The notes beneath the pieces were generated by a model. It searched no databases and was not told the DNA's origin. It saw only the letters and a list, made by a program, of their open reading frames with translations. Of a stretch of 64,000 nucleotides of DNA, positions 48,584 to 59,513 are shown piece by piece. Each line of letters opens with the position of its first letter. Position 1 is the stretch's first letter. The position numbers were made by a program, and so were the translations under genes. The stretch comes from Acinetobacter sp. P8-3-8. Its GTDB lineage: Bacteria > Pseudomonadota > Gammaproteobacteria > Pseudomonadales > Moraxellaceae. The stretch lies in assembly GCF_000214135.1 (NCBI RefSeq), contig NZ_AFIE01000001.1, forward strand, positions 124,001 through 188,000. Direction: 5' to 3'.

Positions 48584-51274
48584 TTATTTTTGAGCAAGCC
48601 AAGCAGTTAAATCTGCCATCACTTGATCAAACTTCTCGTTTAGTGGCGCGCCACCTTGTGCTAAGTCAGGTTTACCACCACCTTTACCACCTAACTCGGT
48701 TGCTAAGTGTTTGATGATGTCACCTGCTTTTAGATTTGCAGTAAAATCTTTCGCTACAGATGCGATTAAGCTGACTTTGTCACCTTCAACACCTGCAAGC
48801 ACGATGACTGCATTTTCTAATTTAGATTTGACACTGTCATGAAGATGGCGAACAGATTTCGCATCTTGTCCTTGAACTGTGGCAATAAGTGTTTGGCGAC
48901 CTGCAATCTCTTGAACTTGACCAATTAAGTCTGTTGCTTGGAAGTTCGCCAATTTTTGATTCAATTGCTCAATGTGTTTTTGTAATTGATGTGCTGTTTC
49001 AACTGTTGCTTCGACTTTTTCAACAGTTTGGTCTTTTTGAGCTTTCAGTAAATCATTGATATAAAGAATATCTGCATCAGCTTTTTGAACGACTTCAAGT
49101 GCTTTCGTACCTGTAACAGCTTCGATACGACGTACACCTGCTGCAACACCACTTTCTGAAGTAATTTTGAATAAACCAATATCACCTGTGCGTTTTACAT
49201 GGATACCACCACAAAGCTCAATTGAGAAATTCTTCTCATCTTTGAGTGAACCCATAGAAAGGACACGTACTTCATCACCGTATTTTTCACCGAACAACAT
49301 CATTGCGCCTTTTGCTTTTGCAGCTTCGATGTCTAAGAGTTCAGTAGAAACAGCTGTATTGGCAATCACTTCTCCATTCACAATGCGTTCAACTTGTTGT
49401 AGTTGTTCGAAAGTAACAGGCTGATCATTGGCAAAGTCAAAACGTAAAATGTCTGAAGCAACCAATGAACCTTTTTGTTGTACATGTTCGCCTAATACTT
49501 GACGTAAAGCTGCATGTAAAAGGTGAGTAGCAGAGTGGTTACGTGCAGTTGCTTCACGCAAATCAGCTTTAACAATCGCTTCAACGCTTTGAGTCGCTTT
49601 TAAGCTACCCATTGTCACGATACCTTGGTGTACAAAAGCACCACCAGATTTTTTAGTATCTTGAACTTCAAAAATACCTGTATCGTTTTTGAAAATACCT
49701 GTATCACCGATTTGACCACCACTTTCAGCATAGAAAGGGGTTTGGTTTAATACAATCAGTGCTTCATCGCCTTCAACGACTTCGTCAACTTGTTCGCCAT
49801 CTTTATAGATCGCAACAATTTGACCTTGACCTTGAGTTGCAGCATAGCCATCAAATTGAGTTTCGCCATCAACTTTGACGATGCTGTTGTAATCAACAGC
49901 AAATTTACCCGCATCACGTGCACGTTGACGTTGAGCAGCCATTTCAACTTCGAAACCAGCTTCGTCAATTTCTAATTCACGTTCACGTGCAATATCAGCC
50001 GTTAAATCAGTTGGGAAACCATAAGTATCATAAAGTTTAAAGACTGTTTCACCTGGAATGATTTTGCCTTTCAAGTTCGCCAATTCACCTTCAAGCAATT
50101 TCAAACCTTGCTCTAGTGTTTTAGCAAATAGTTCTTCTTCACGAATTAAAGCATTTTCAATTACCTGACGACGTTCAATCAATTCAGGATAAGCTTGACT
50201 CATAACATCGATTAATGGTTGCAACATTTTGTAGAAGAATGTGCCTGTTGCGCCCATTTTATTGCCATGACGAACTGCACGACGGATGATACGACGTAAC
50301 ACATAGCCACGACCTTCATTTGATGGGTTTACGCCATCAGCAATCAAGAAACAGCATGAACGAGCATGGTCAGCAACAACTTTAAGTGAAGCAGGGTATT
50401 CAACAGCTTGATTATTTGCTTGTGCATCAGCTTCAGCTTGGCTCATGTCTACGCCGATAATTTCAGCAGCAGATTTGAGCAGGTGTTGGAACAAGTCAAT
50501 ATCATAGTTTGAATTAACATGTTGCATCACAGCAGAAATACGTTCCAAGCCCATACCTGTATCTACAGAGGGTGCTGGAAGTGAATGAAGCACGCCATCA
50601 GCAGTACGGTTGAACTGCATGAAAACGTTGTTCCAAATCTCGATAAAGCGGTCGCCATCTTCTTCAGGTGTACCCGGTAAACCACCCCAAATGTGGTCGC
50701 CATGGTCAAAGAAGATTTCTGAGCAAGGTCCACAAGGACCTGTGTCACCCATTGTCCAGAAGTTATCTGATTCGTATTTTTCGCCTTTATCACCAATACG
50801 GATGATATGACTTGCATCCAGACCAATGTCTTTGTTCCAAATGTCAAAAGCTTCATCATCTGTATGATAAACAGTGGCATATAATTTATCTTTAGGGAGC
50901 GCTAACCATTCATCACCGGTTAGAAATTCCCAAGCAAATTTGATTGCATCACGTTTGAAGTAATCACCAAAAGAGAAGTTACCTAACATTTCAAAGAAAG
51001 TATGGTGACGTGCGGTATAACCAACGTTGTCTAAATCGTTGTGTTTACCACCTGCACGTACAACTTTTTGTGAAGATGTTGCACGAACATAGTTACGCTT
51101 TTCCAAGCCAAGGAAGCAATCTTTAAATTGGTTCATTCCGGCGTTGGCGAAAAGCAAAGTAGGATCGTTGGCAGGTACAAGTGAACTCGACGCGACACGT
51201 GTATGTCCTTGCGATTCAAAGTAACGCAAAAAAGCTTCACGTATTTCAGCAGTTGTCATAATACGAGTACTCAC
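48584..51274 (-). CDS. alaS: Alanyl-tRNA synthetase
   Basis: Charges tRNA-Ala. Domains in order: class II catalytic core ([54 protein letters not shown]), tRNA-recognition domain, editing domain with [11 protein letters not shown] and [10 protein letters not shown] zinc/editing residues, and C-terminal C-Ala domain. The start is uncertain: in-frame TTG 51280, GTG 51274 and ATG 51259. I prefer GTG 51274 since AAGGAG sits ten bases upstream; ATG 51259 has no ribosome-binding site but gives the usual [10 protein letters not shown] opening. Confidence 0.95.
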   Translation of the reverse strand: MSTRIMTTAEIREAFLRYFESQGHTRVASSSLVPANDPTLLFANAGMNQFKDCFLGLEKRNYVRATSSQKVVRAGGKHNDLDNVGYTARHHTFFEMLGNFSFGDYFKRDAIKFAWEFLTGDEWLALPKDKLYATVYHTDDEAFDIWNKDIGLDASHIIRIGDKGEKYESDNFWTMGDTGPCGPCSEIFFDHGDHIWGGLPGTPEEDGDRFIEIWNNVFMQFNRTADGVLHSLPAPSVDTGMGLERISAVMQHVNSNYDIDLFQHLLKSAAEIIGVDMSQAEADAQANNQAVEYPASLKVVADHARSCCFLIADGVNPSNEGRGYVLRRIIRRAVRHGNKMGATGTFFYKMLQPLIDVMSQAYPELIERRQVIENALIREEELFAKTLEQGLKLLEGELANLKGKIIPGETVFKLYDTYGFPTDLTADIARERELEIDEAGFEVEMAAQRQRARDAGKFAVDYNSIVKVDGETQFDGYAATQGQGQIVAIYKDGEQVDEVVEGDEALIVLNQTPFYAESGGQIGDTGIFKNDTGIFEVQDTKKSGGAFVHQGIVTMGSLKATQSVEAIVKADLREATARNHSATHLLHAALRQVLGEHVQQKGSLVASDILRFDFANDQPVTFEQLQQVERIVNGEVIANTAVSTELLDIEAAKAKGAMMLFGEKYGDEVRVLSMGSLKDEKNFSIELCGGIHVKRTGDIGLFKITSESGVAAGVRRIEAVTGTKALEVVQKADADILYINDLLKAQKDQTVEKVEATVETAHQLQKHIEQLNQKLANFQATDLIGQVQEIAGRQTLIATVQGQDAKSVRHLHDSVKSKLENAVIVLAGVEGDKVSLIASVAKDFTANLKAGDIIKHLATELGGKGGGKPDLAQGGAPLNEKFDQVMADLTAWLAQK

Positions 51275-51719
51275 AACCAAGTCACTCCTTAATTTTCATA
51301 TTGGCTAAAAGTGTGTTGCTGAGTCTGATTTTTCTGCTCAGTGTTCACACAGGCTTAATTTTTTAAAACGCCAAAGTATAACGGAAAATAGCACCCGCAC
51401 CAATGATTTTAAGGTGAATTATTGGTTTTCTATGTAATTTAAGTTTCATGGAAACTTGGGTTTAGGTTCAGTATTTTAAAATTGTAAATGTTTTGTCATT
51501 ACAATCTAATATTCAGTTTTAAATTGAATTGATATCAAAGAAATATTGAGCTTGTCTATTCATATTATTTACACCATTGATGATAAAAATTTGTATCCAT
51601 GAAGCATCATTCAAAAACAAATATTTGCTGTTATTTTTTTGATAAATATTCGCCGTAAAGCCTAGAAATCCGATAACATATAATGCTGAAATCTATTGTT
51701 TCAACTTTAAGGATAACTG
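51275..51719. other. Divergent promoter region, alaS and GAPDH-like gene
   Basis: About 440 AT-rich bases. A TATAAT at 51679-51684 suits a promoter for the GAPDH-like gene; no good -35 was seen. No gene, RNA or operator recognised. Confidence 0.4.
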
Positions 51720-52745
51720 ATGCAACGTGTGGCGATTAACGGATTCGGTAGAATCGGGCGAAATGTATTAAGAGCTTGGTTTGAAAATCCGAAAAACTTC
51801 CATTTTGAAATCGTTGCGATCAATGATATTGCAGATGTTGAAACCTTAGTACACTTATTTAAATACGACACTACACATGGTCGTTTTGACGGTGCAGTTG
51901 ATATTGTTCAAGAAAATGAACATATTTACATGGTCATCGATGCACGTCAGACCAAACTTAAAGTTCAAATTTTAAGACAAGCTGATCCAGCACTATTGCC
52001 TTGGGCAGAATTAAAAATCGATGTGGTTTTAGAATGTACTGGTTTATTTCGCTCAAGAGAGGCAGCAACGCAGCACCTTATAGCAGGGGCGAAGCGCGTC
52101 ATTATTGGTGCTGCACCATTTGATACTGTCGATGCAGCGATTGTTTATGGTGTAAACCACTATGAGCTAAAAGAAACTGATCAAATCATTTCTAGTGTGT
52201 CCTGTACCACGCAAGCGCTTGTCCCATTGGTTAAAATTATTGATGATGCTTTTGGTATAGATACGGCTTTAATGACGGAAATTCATGCTGTCACAGCAGA
52301 TCAATCGGTTTTAGATCATGCGCATCGTGATTTACGCCGTGCACGGGCTTCTGGTCAAAATATTATTCCAACGACGTCTTCTGCACTGGGCGCATTGAAG
52401 CAAGTGATGCCAAAGATGGAGAATCGTATTGATGGTTATTCCATTCGTGTTCCGACCATCAATGTTGCAGCGATTGATTTAACCTTTATTTCAAAATCAC
52501 CGATTACCAGTCATTTAATCAATCAAACTTTAATTCAAGCCGCAAAATATGATTATGCTGAAATCATGTCAGTCACGGATGAAGCTTTGGTTTCAAGTGA
52601 TTTTAATCATTCGCCGTATTCATTAATTGTCGACTTGGCTCAAACAATGGTTGTGGGGAATCAAGCCAAAGTATTTGCTTGGTATGATAATGAATGGGGC
52701 TATGCAAACCGTTTACTCGATTTATGTGAATTATTTAATTCATAA
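51720..52745 (+). CDS. Glyceraldehyde-3-phosphate dehydrogenase-like protein
   Basis: A 341-residue NAD(P)-binding dehydrogenase: N-terminal INGFGRIGRNVLRAW, VLECTGLFRS, catalytic Cys162 (SVSCTTQALVPL) and His of TEIHAVTADQSV, C-terminal WYDNEWGYANRLLDL. It is divergent from textbook GAPDH (SNASCTTNCLAP, TTIHAYT), so it may be an epd/Epd-like or a gluconeogenic GAPDH. In Acinetobacter, which lacks a full Embden-Meyerhof route, this gene may supply the gluconeogenic activity. Monocistronic by appearance. Confidence 0.85.
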   Translation: MQRVAINGFGRIGRNVLRAWFENPKNFHFEIVAINDIADVETLVHLFKYDTTHGRFDGAVDIVQENEHIYMVIDARQTKLKVQILRQADPALLPWAELKIDVVLECTGLFRSREAATQHLIAGAKRVIIGAAPFDTVDAAIVYGVNHYELKETDQIISSVSCTTQALVPLVKIIDDAFGIDTALMTEIHAVTADQSVLDHAHRDLRRARASGQNIIPTTSSALGALKQVMPKMENRIDGYSIRVPTINVAAIDLTFISKSPITSHLINQTLIQAAKYDYAEIMSVTDEALVSSDFNHSPYSLIVDLAQTMVVGNQAKVFAWYDNEWGYANRLLDLCELFNS

Positions 52746-52916
52746 TGGTTGGTTATTTAATTTTTTTATTTAAGAGTGAGTTCTATATAAAAATTCTTTT
52801 TAAATTTTGGGCTTGTTGATTTTAGACCCATTGATTTTAGAAGAATTTGATTATTATTTTATTGAACAATAACGTATTGTACTGTAGTAGCAAGTTTTTA
52901 TTTTTTGGGGAATGCA

Positions 52917-53216
52917 ATGATATTTATAATTACAGGAATCGTGTTCCTTTACTTGGCAGTGATGTTCATCATTTGGCAAATAGGAAAGCTTTCTAAGGAT
53001 AATCAGGAGCTTTTAACGATTCAGCAAGACCAAGAACAGCATATCAACTCGCAAGAAGAACACCTTAAGCAAACTTTGCAAATTATGCAGGATTTAGCCA
53101 AAAAAATGCATATACAGCAAGAGGTGATTGATAAAACTACAGCACGTATGGCTCAAGTTGAATTACAAAATGCGGAATTGATTCGTCTATTGCAACAGAA
53201 TTTGTCTAATAAATGA
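52917..53216 (+). CDS. Small single-pass membrane protein with coiled coil
   Basis: A 99-residue protein starting at ATG 52917 (GGGGA upstream; the TTG at 52905 is rejected). One membrane segment (IFIITGIVFLYLAVMFIIWQI) followed by about 75 residues of heptad-like Q/E/L-rich helix (NQELLTIQQDQEQHINSQEEHLKQ). It resembles short envelope or cell-division coiled-coil proteins in build only; no family identified. Confidence 0.65.
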   Translation: MIFIITGIVFLYLAVMFIIWQIGKLSKDNQELLTIQQDQEQHINSQEEHLKQTLQIMQDLAKKMHIQQEVIDKTTARMAQVELQNAELIRLLQQNLSNK

Positions 53217-53386
53217 TTTATTTTTAAGAATTGTCGTATCTGACTTAGACGCATATCGTAAGTTTCAAATCAGTCATTTGAATAAGATTTCAGGGATTCA
53301 AAATGTAAAAACTTAAATACCTTTACAGAAAATTAAGCATACGACAACCTTGCCTTTAGGTTAAACTTTTTTAATTAATGTTAATA

Positions 53387-53944
53387 TTATTCAAGTTGAG
53401 TCAAATACTGTGTAGGTACATGTTCAACTAACCAAACTCCATTTTCAGCTTGATAAAATTGATAGCCATTTTGTTGCATTTTTTGGGTATTAATATTGAA
53501 AATCACAACTTTTCCGTGTCGCTGTCCAACTTTATAAGCTGTATCTAGATATTCAGATAAATGAACATGATGGCGTTCACCTGCGATTAAGCCATTTTTT
53601 AAAATACTCTCTACAAAGCGGGTAGCTGTACCATGGTAAAGAGGATGCGGTGGCATTTTCTCTATATATTCACGTTGTACTTGCTTGTTTGAATGACCTT
53701 GTACTGCACGAATTTTATTTTGATCTTCTGAAAGTTGAAAGCGCTTTTTATCGTTCGTTTCAACTACTTCAATTAGTTGCTCTCGTGTCAATTCGCTTTG
53801 ATGTTGAGCCATTTGTTGCAACAGAATATTTATATCTGTCCAGCCTTCTGAATCCAGTATAATTCCGATTGTTTCAGGTTGATGTCTAAGTACGAGACTT
53901 AGGAATTTGCTACGTTTATTTAATGTTTTTTCTAAATTTTTCAT
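53387..53944 (-). CDS. kptA: RNA 2'-phosphotransferase (Tpt1/KptA family)
   Basis: NAD+-dependent enzyme removing an internal RNA 2'-phosphate as ADP-ribose 1'',2''-cyclic phosphate. The 185-residue protein has the N-terminal LSLVLRHQPETIGI (Arg20-His21), KKRFQLSEDQNKIRAVQGHS, HGT (LYHGTATRF) and HHVHLSEY motifs. Substrates in bacteria are unknown because the usual 2'-phosphate splice junction does not arise from bacterial splicing. It is on the minus strand in a pair with the Lrp/AsnC gene upstream (33-base gap). Confidence 0.93.
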   Translation of the reverse strand: MKNLEKTLNKRSKFLSLVLRHQPETIGIILDSEGWTDINILLQQMAQHQSELTREQLIEVVETNDKKRFQLSEDQNKIRAVQGHSNKQVQREYIEKMPPHPLYHGTATRFVESILKNGLIAGERHHVHLSEYLDTAYKVGQRHGKVVIFNINTQKMQQNGYQFYQAENGVWLVEHVPTQYLTQLE

Positions 53945-53976
53945 TTTTAAATATCTATTGAATATATTGATTTAAG

Positions 53977-54387
53977 TTAAAGTTGAGCTTCTATAGCTCT
54001 TACTACACTATCCACTGAGTATTGCCCCCATTCAGAAAGTTGCTCTATAAAATGATTGATTGCATGACTATCAAAATGTGTAACCAACATATAACAAGCA
54101 GAACCACAGACTTTATAGCAACTTTCAATTGAATCAAATTGAGCGATAAATGCTTCAAACTTTTCAAAATCATTATTTTGCATCATGACACGGATGAATT
54201 GTGTCGATTGGTGCTCTAAGGTAATTGTATATTTCTGAATTGTGCCTTCGTCTTGCATTCGAGCAATACGACTTCCTACAGCCTGACCTGTACGGTGAAC
54301 TAATTTTCCGATCTCTTTATTGCTCAAGCGAGAATCAGTTTTCAGTATTTTTAAGATTTTTAGATCAATCGGGTCATTTGGTAACAT
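53977..54387 (-). CDS. Lrp/AsnC family transcriptional regulator
   Basis: A 136-residue regulator: N-terminal helix-turn-helix (DPIDLKILKILKTDSRLSNKEIGKLVHRTGQAVGSRIARMQDEG) and a C-terminal RAM/ligand domain. It is short for the family (usual about 150). Divergent from the cysteine-hydrolase gene at 54527 across 139 bases, the usual arrangement of an AsnC-type regulator and its target; kptA follows downstream. Confidence 0.9.
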   Translation of the reverse strand: MLPNDPIDLKILKILKTDSRLSNKEIGKLVHRTGQAVGSRIARMQDEGTIQKYTITLEHQSTQFIRVMMQNNDFEKFEAFIAQFDSIESCYKVCGSACYMLVTHFDSHAINHFIEQLSEWGQYSVDSVVRAIEAQL

Positions 54388-54526
54388 AGTGAATTGAACA
54401 AATTTTCAGTTTGAAAGTGTCTAGGCAATTATTCTTTCATGAGCGACTGCAAATCGCTAGCTGTTTTGATTAATCTTATAAAAATATCAACGCAACAGTA
54501 ATCAACACAACAGTGAGAGAAAGAAT

Positions 54527-55072
54527 ATGAGCAAAACTGCATTATTAGTCATAGATGTACAAAATGATTATTTTCCTCAAGGGAAGATGGAATTGTTCCG
54601 TGCCGAGCAGGCTTTAATACACGTTAATCAATTGGAAGATGCTTTTATAAAGAATAATCAACCGATTATTTATATCCAACATATTGCCAATCAAGCTAAT
54701 GCACCTTTTTTTGAGGCAGGTACAGAGGGTGTGGCGTTGCATTCAGGGTTGCGTATACAAGCGGATTCAAACGTGATTGAAAAGCATTATCCCAATAGCT
54801 TTTTTCAAACGACTTTAAAAGCAGAATTAGAGCAGTTGGGTGTAGAGAAATTGGTGATTAGTGGCATGATGACGCACATGTGTGTTGATGCTACATCACG
54901 TGCTGCAGCTGAACTCGGCTATCAACCGACGATCATTGCGGAAGCTACAGCTACTCGTCAATTGAGCTATGCTGATAGAACAGTTCAAGCAGAAGATGTA
55001 CAAACAGCTTGTTTATCCGCATTTCAAATGTTTTCACAAGTCGTGAGTATTGATGACTATTTAAAACGCTAA
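54527..55072 (+). CDS. Isochorismatase-family cysteine hydrolase
   Basis: A 181-residue hydrolase of the isochorismatase/nicotinamidase fold with the Asp10-Lys86-Cys119 triad (VIDVQNDYF; EKHYPNSF; GMMTHMCVDATSRAA). Family members hydrolyse amides or N-carbamoyl compounds; the substrate here is unknown. Probably controlled by the divergent Lrp/AsnC gene. Confidence 0.9.
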   Translation: MSKTALLVIDVQNDYFPQGKMELFRAEQALIHVNQLEDAFIKNNQPIIYIQHIANQANAPFFEAGTEGVALHSGLRIQADSNVIEKHYPNSFFQTTLKAELEQLGVEKLVISGMMTHMCVDATSRAAAELGYQPTIIAEATATRQLSYADRTVQAEDVQTACLSAFQMFSQVVSIDDYLKR

Positions 55073-55113
55073 TCTAAGCATTAAAATAGGTAAAACTTAA
55101 AATAGCCAAAACA

Positions 55114-55145
55114 AAAGGGAAGTCGGTTTATTTACTTCCCTTTAA
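55114..55145. terminator. Bidirectional terminator
   Basis: AAAGGGAAGT / ACTTCCCTTT stem with a CGGTTTATTT loop between the hydrolase and the acidic-protein gene; T-rich on both strands. Confidence 0.8.
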
Positions 55146-55159
55146 ATTTAAATAAAGCT

Positions 55160-55669
55160 TTATTCTTCGTTTAGAAAGCCTTCTTTAATTTTTTCAGGCA
55201 AACCTGTATGCCACCATGTGTAAATCGAAGCTTTAATTTCTTCATCTTCTTCAGGATCATTAAATGGTTCATCGTCTTCACGAATCAGTTCATCACCTTC
55301 AAATTTAAACCAAAACTCCCACGGGTCATCGTCACCGCAACCCCATGCTTGGGTATGAATATCTGCAAGTAAAGCTTTTAAGAACAGTAAAATAGCCTCA
55401 ATGAATTCATCGCCAGATGAGCCGTGAACAAAATGAGCAATAGAAAAGCCTTCAATAGACTGAATTGTTTCTGGACCAAGATCGAATTCGACATTGTCTA
55501 CACTGTCTAAGAGGTCTGATGCAAGTTCCTGACCATGCTCAGGATTTAGTGTTATTGCAGCGGCAATAAACTTATCTTTATCGCCCTGATGTTGTTTAAA
55601 TAGACGATTTAAATCAGCCATGACTTTTGAGTCAGGATGCTTGTAATATAGATTGCTGTGCATTTCCAT
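55160..55669 (-). CDS. Acidic protein of unknown function
   Basis: A 169-residue cytoplasmic protein without membrane segments, rich in Asp/Glu in its last 50 residues (GDDDPWEFWFKFEGDELIREDDEPFNDPEEDEE). ATG 55669 is chosen as GGGGA lies six bases upstream; a 20-residue longer frame to 55729 has no support. No family recognised. Helical N-terminal 2/3 with a short W-rich end. Confidence 0.75.
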   Translation of the reverse strand: MEMHSNLYYKHPDSKVMADLNRLFKQHQGDKDKFIAAAITLNPEHGQELASDLLDSVDNVEFDLGPETIQSIEGFSIAHFVHGSSGDEFIEAILLFLKALLADIHTQAWGCGDDDPWEFWFKFEGDELIREDDEPFNDPEEDEEIKASIYTWWHTGLPEKIKEGFLNEE

Positions 55670-56005
55670 TAAAATTCCCCAGAATGTTTGTTGTGGTTTG
55701 AATATTTGTATGTATTTTTTGAGTGTCAAAAGTATAAATTTAAAAGTTAAAATATCAATTTAAATCTTTGTAATAAAATGATTTAGATTGAAATAAGCAG
55801 GGCGTTACTGGACGTTGTTGATGCTATTTTGTCGTAAGTTTTGTGATTTGGTGAAAATATGTGTAATGCCTCATATTTTTCCCTATGCAAAAGTCATTTT
55901 ATTAATGCACAGCGGAAATGAACGTGGTAAACTAAGAGAAATCGGGTGTGCTCCCGATTTTTTTATGCGGATTTGGTCCGCGCAGACAGGATTTAGGTTT
56001 ACAAC
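55670..56005. promoter_or_regulatory. hisZ leader region with terminator-like hairpin
   Basis: 336 bases between the divergent acidic-protein gene and hisZ. A strong hairpin AAATCGGG-TGTGCT-CCCGATTTTTTT (55939-55964) ends 42 bases before the hisZ ATG. An overlapping 76-codon frame crosses this hairpin into hisZ and is not credible as a protein. The hairpin could be an attenuator of hisZ-purA or end an upstream short transcript. Confidence 0.55.
55939..55964 (+). terminator. Terminator/attenuator hairpin upstream of hisZ
   Basis: Perfect 8-bp stem with six-base loop and a run of seven T on the plus strand. No gene ends on the plus strand directly upstream, so it would act on a leader transcript. 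Confidence 0.7.
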
Positions 56006-57172
56006 ATGCCCATTTCAGAGACATGGTTATTACCTGATGGTGTAGCTGATGTATTACCAGAGCAAGCGCAAATTATTGAAAATTTGCGCCGTGAAGCTTT
56101 AGATTTCCTCGCAACTCGAGGTTATCAGTTGGTGTACACGCCATTTATCGAATACATCGAATCGCTTTCTTCTCTTTCCGAATCGAATCAAGATTTAGAC
56201 TTAGCCACTTTCAAAGTCATCGACCAACTTTCAGGTCGTTTACTTGGTGTGCGTGCCGATATGACACCGCAAGTGGCACGTATCGATGCTCATGTACATC
56301 CAGTACAAGGCGTGGCGCGTTACTGTTATGCAGGAACCGTACTTCATACTAAACCTCAGGGTTTTAATACCACTCGTGCACCATTACAGTTAGGTGCAGA
56401 ATTATTTGGTTCAAATAGTATCGATGCAGACGTTGAAATGATTGACGTGATGCTAGGTTTGCTTGAGACCGCAGGTTTAGTTGATTCTGTACATTTAGAC
56501 TTAGGGCATGTCGGTTTATTTAGAAGTTTGGTTAAGCATGCAGGTTTAACCAAAGATACAGAAAATCAACTTTCTGATTTATATCAACGTAAAGCATTAC
56601 CTGAACTGGCTGAATTTACACAAGAATTGAAATTTGGTTCAGATTTCTATGCTTTAGGTCGCTATGCAAGTGATTTAACCGCATTACAAACAAATTTAAG
56701 CGCTGATATTTTAGCTGATGAAGCATTCAAGCAAGCATTTGATGTCTTGACCACGACACAAGCTGAAATTCAGGCACGTTGGCCGAATTTACATATTGGT
56801 ATTGATGTTGTTGAACTTCGTTCATACCACTATCACACAGGTTTAACTTACGCTGTATATGCACCCAACCGTGCTGCACCACTTGCTTTAGGTGGTCGTT
56901 ATGATGGTATTGGGGAGCATTTTGGTCGTGCACGTCCTGCAACAGGATTTAGTTGTGACCTTTATGCACTCAGCGCAGGTCAATCTAAACAGATTGAAAA
57001 AGTTGTAGCACCTAAAGGCACTGATGCAGCTTTACTGGCTGCAATTGCAACGGCACGTAGTCAAGGTTTAAGTGTAATACAGTTATTGGGTAATGACGAT
57101 TTTAACTCTATTCCAAATGCAACACACCAAATGGTATGGGTTGCAGGCGAATGGAAGATCGAAAAAATTTAA
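56006..57172 (+). CDS. hisZ: ATP phosphoribosyltransferase regulatory subunit
   Basis: HisRS-like subunit (388 residues) needed by the short form of HisG for the first step of histidine synthesis. It keeps the class II core fold (ETWLLPDGVADVLPEQAQIIENLR; RADMTPQVARIDAH; LGGRYDGIGEHFGR) but lacks the anticodon-binding domain of a true HisRS, and its length fits HisZ. It is followed 72 bases later by purA, a common hisZ-purA pairing in gamma-proteobacteria. Confidence 0.94.
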   Translation: MPISETWLLPDGVADVLPEQAQIIENLRREALDFLATRGYQLVYTPFIEYIESLSSLSESNQDLDLATFKVIDQLSGRLLGVRADMTPQVARIDAHVHPVQGVARYCYAGTVLHTKPQGFNTTRAPLQLGAELFGSNSIDADVEMIDVMLGLLETAGLVDSVHLDLGHVGLFRSLVKHAGLTKDTENQLSDLYQRKALPELAEFTQELKFGSDFYALGRYASDLTALQTNLSADILADEAFKQAFDVLTTTQAEIQARWPNLHIGIDVVELRSYHYHTGLTYAVYAPNRAAPLALGGRYDGIGEHFGRARPATGFSCDLYALSAGQSKQIEKVVAPKGTDAALLAAIATARSQGLSVIQLLGNDDFNSIPNATHQMVWVAGEWKIEKI

Positions 57173-57229
57173 TCGCTAGGCATCAATGTTTATATCGTTG
57201 ATGTGTGGTTTTCAATTTTAACAGCATGA

Positions 57230-58564
<1,335 letters not shown>

Positions 58565-58584
58565 TCTTTAGATTAACATTGTCA

Positions 58585-58614
58585 GAAAGCCTCGTATTTA
58601 CGGGGCTTTTTGTT
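58585..58614 (+). terminator. Terminator of hisZ-purA
   Basis: AAAGCC-TCGTATTTACG-GGGCTTTTTG, imperfect stem followed by T5. Confidence 0.75.
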
Positions 58615-59091
58615 AGATGAATAAATTAGATAAATAAAATAGAGAATATTAGAATTTAAACTATTTTTGATTCAATATAGAAATATTTTAAAGCTATTTA
58701 GAATCATATTGTGATAATTAACCATATCACTAAACAATAATAAATAAACTTCATAATTCAGGCTAAGTTTGTATTATTCGTCTTAGCTTTGTTAATACTA
58801 AATACAAATGTATTTTATTAATAGGGATAATTGATATTCGTATTATTTATGAATTATGACCTTAGATATTCACAATAACTTTTATTCGATTATTTCTATT
58901 TGAGTGTTTCGCCCATATTTTTAAATAGTTTATATTGTAGAATAATTGAAGTATTGATATTTCCCAATAATTGAATGCACTCGTTTTAAATAAAGTCTGA
59001 AATAAAGACTAAAGTCGAGATTAAATAGGTTATACATAGATCATAAGCTTGTTAGAATAGATCATTAATAAAATGGAATTGGGTTTGTGGG
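58615..59091. other. AT-rich intergenic region
   Basis: About 480 bases, over 70% A+T by eye, with stops in all frames. No hairpin, RNA or operator recognised. Its length and composition would suit a divergent or long 5' leader, but nothing specific is visible. Confidence 0.45.
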
Positions 59092-59397
59092 ATGCTAAAA
59101 AATATTTCAAATACAATCTTTTACTCACTGATCTTTGCAATGGGTGGTGCACCGACAATCGCATTGATGATTATTCAAGCGCAAACGACAGATCAAGCTG
59201 TGGTAAATAGTGCATTATTGGGATTAAGTGTCATTATTGCTTGTATTTTAGTACCGATTATTTTGCTTCAAAATGCAATTTTATTTGCAAAGCGAAAGAG
59301 TGTAGTACTTGATGAAAAAATTAAACCTTTGAGTAAAATTTATTTAATATTAAATGTTATTTGTCTTGTTTATTGGCTTGCCATTCAATTTTTTTAA
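59092..59397 (+). CDS. Small membrane protein of unknown function
   Basis: A 101-residue protein with three hydrophobic segments (FYSLIFAMGGAPTIALMIIQ; ALLGLSVIIACILVPIILLQNAILF; IYLILNVICLVYWLAIQFF). Short charged loop between segments 2 and 3. Inner membrane. No family recognised; translation is supported by the consistent hydrophobic pattern and ATG with GTGGG upstream, which is weak. Confidence 0.6.
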   Translation: MLKNISNTIFYSLIFAMGGAPTIALMIIQAQTTDQAVVNSALLGLSVIIACILVPIILLQNAILFAKRKSVVLDEKIKPLSKIYLILNVICLVYWLAIQFF

Positions 59398-59513
59398 TAT
59401 AAAACTTTACATAAATCCTATGAATTGGTTACTTTTATTATTTTAATCTACACAAGTTATTGAATATAATCACGTCATTGTGAAGTTCAAATTTTATTGT
59501 GGAGAAAACTATA

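Noticed and set aside
55815-56045. 76-codon leader ORF upstream of and overlapping hisZ
   Set aside because: It spans the terminator hairpin, overlaps the hisZ start in another frame and has no clusters of histidine codons expected of a his leader peptide.
56006-57172. Histidyl-tRNA synthetase
   Set aside because: Class II core is present but the protein ends without an anticodon-binding domain and is paired with purA, which fits HisZ.
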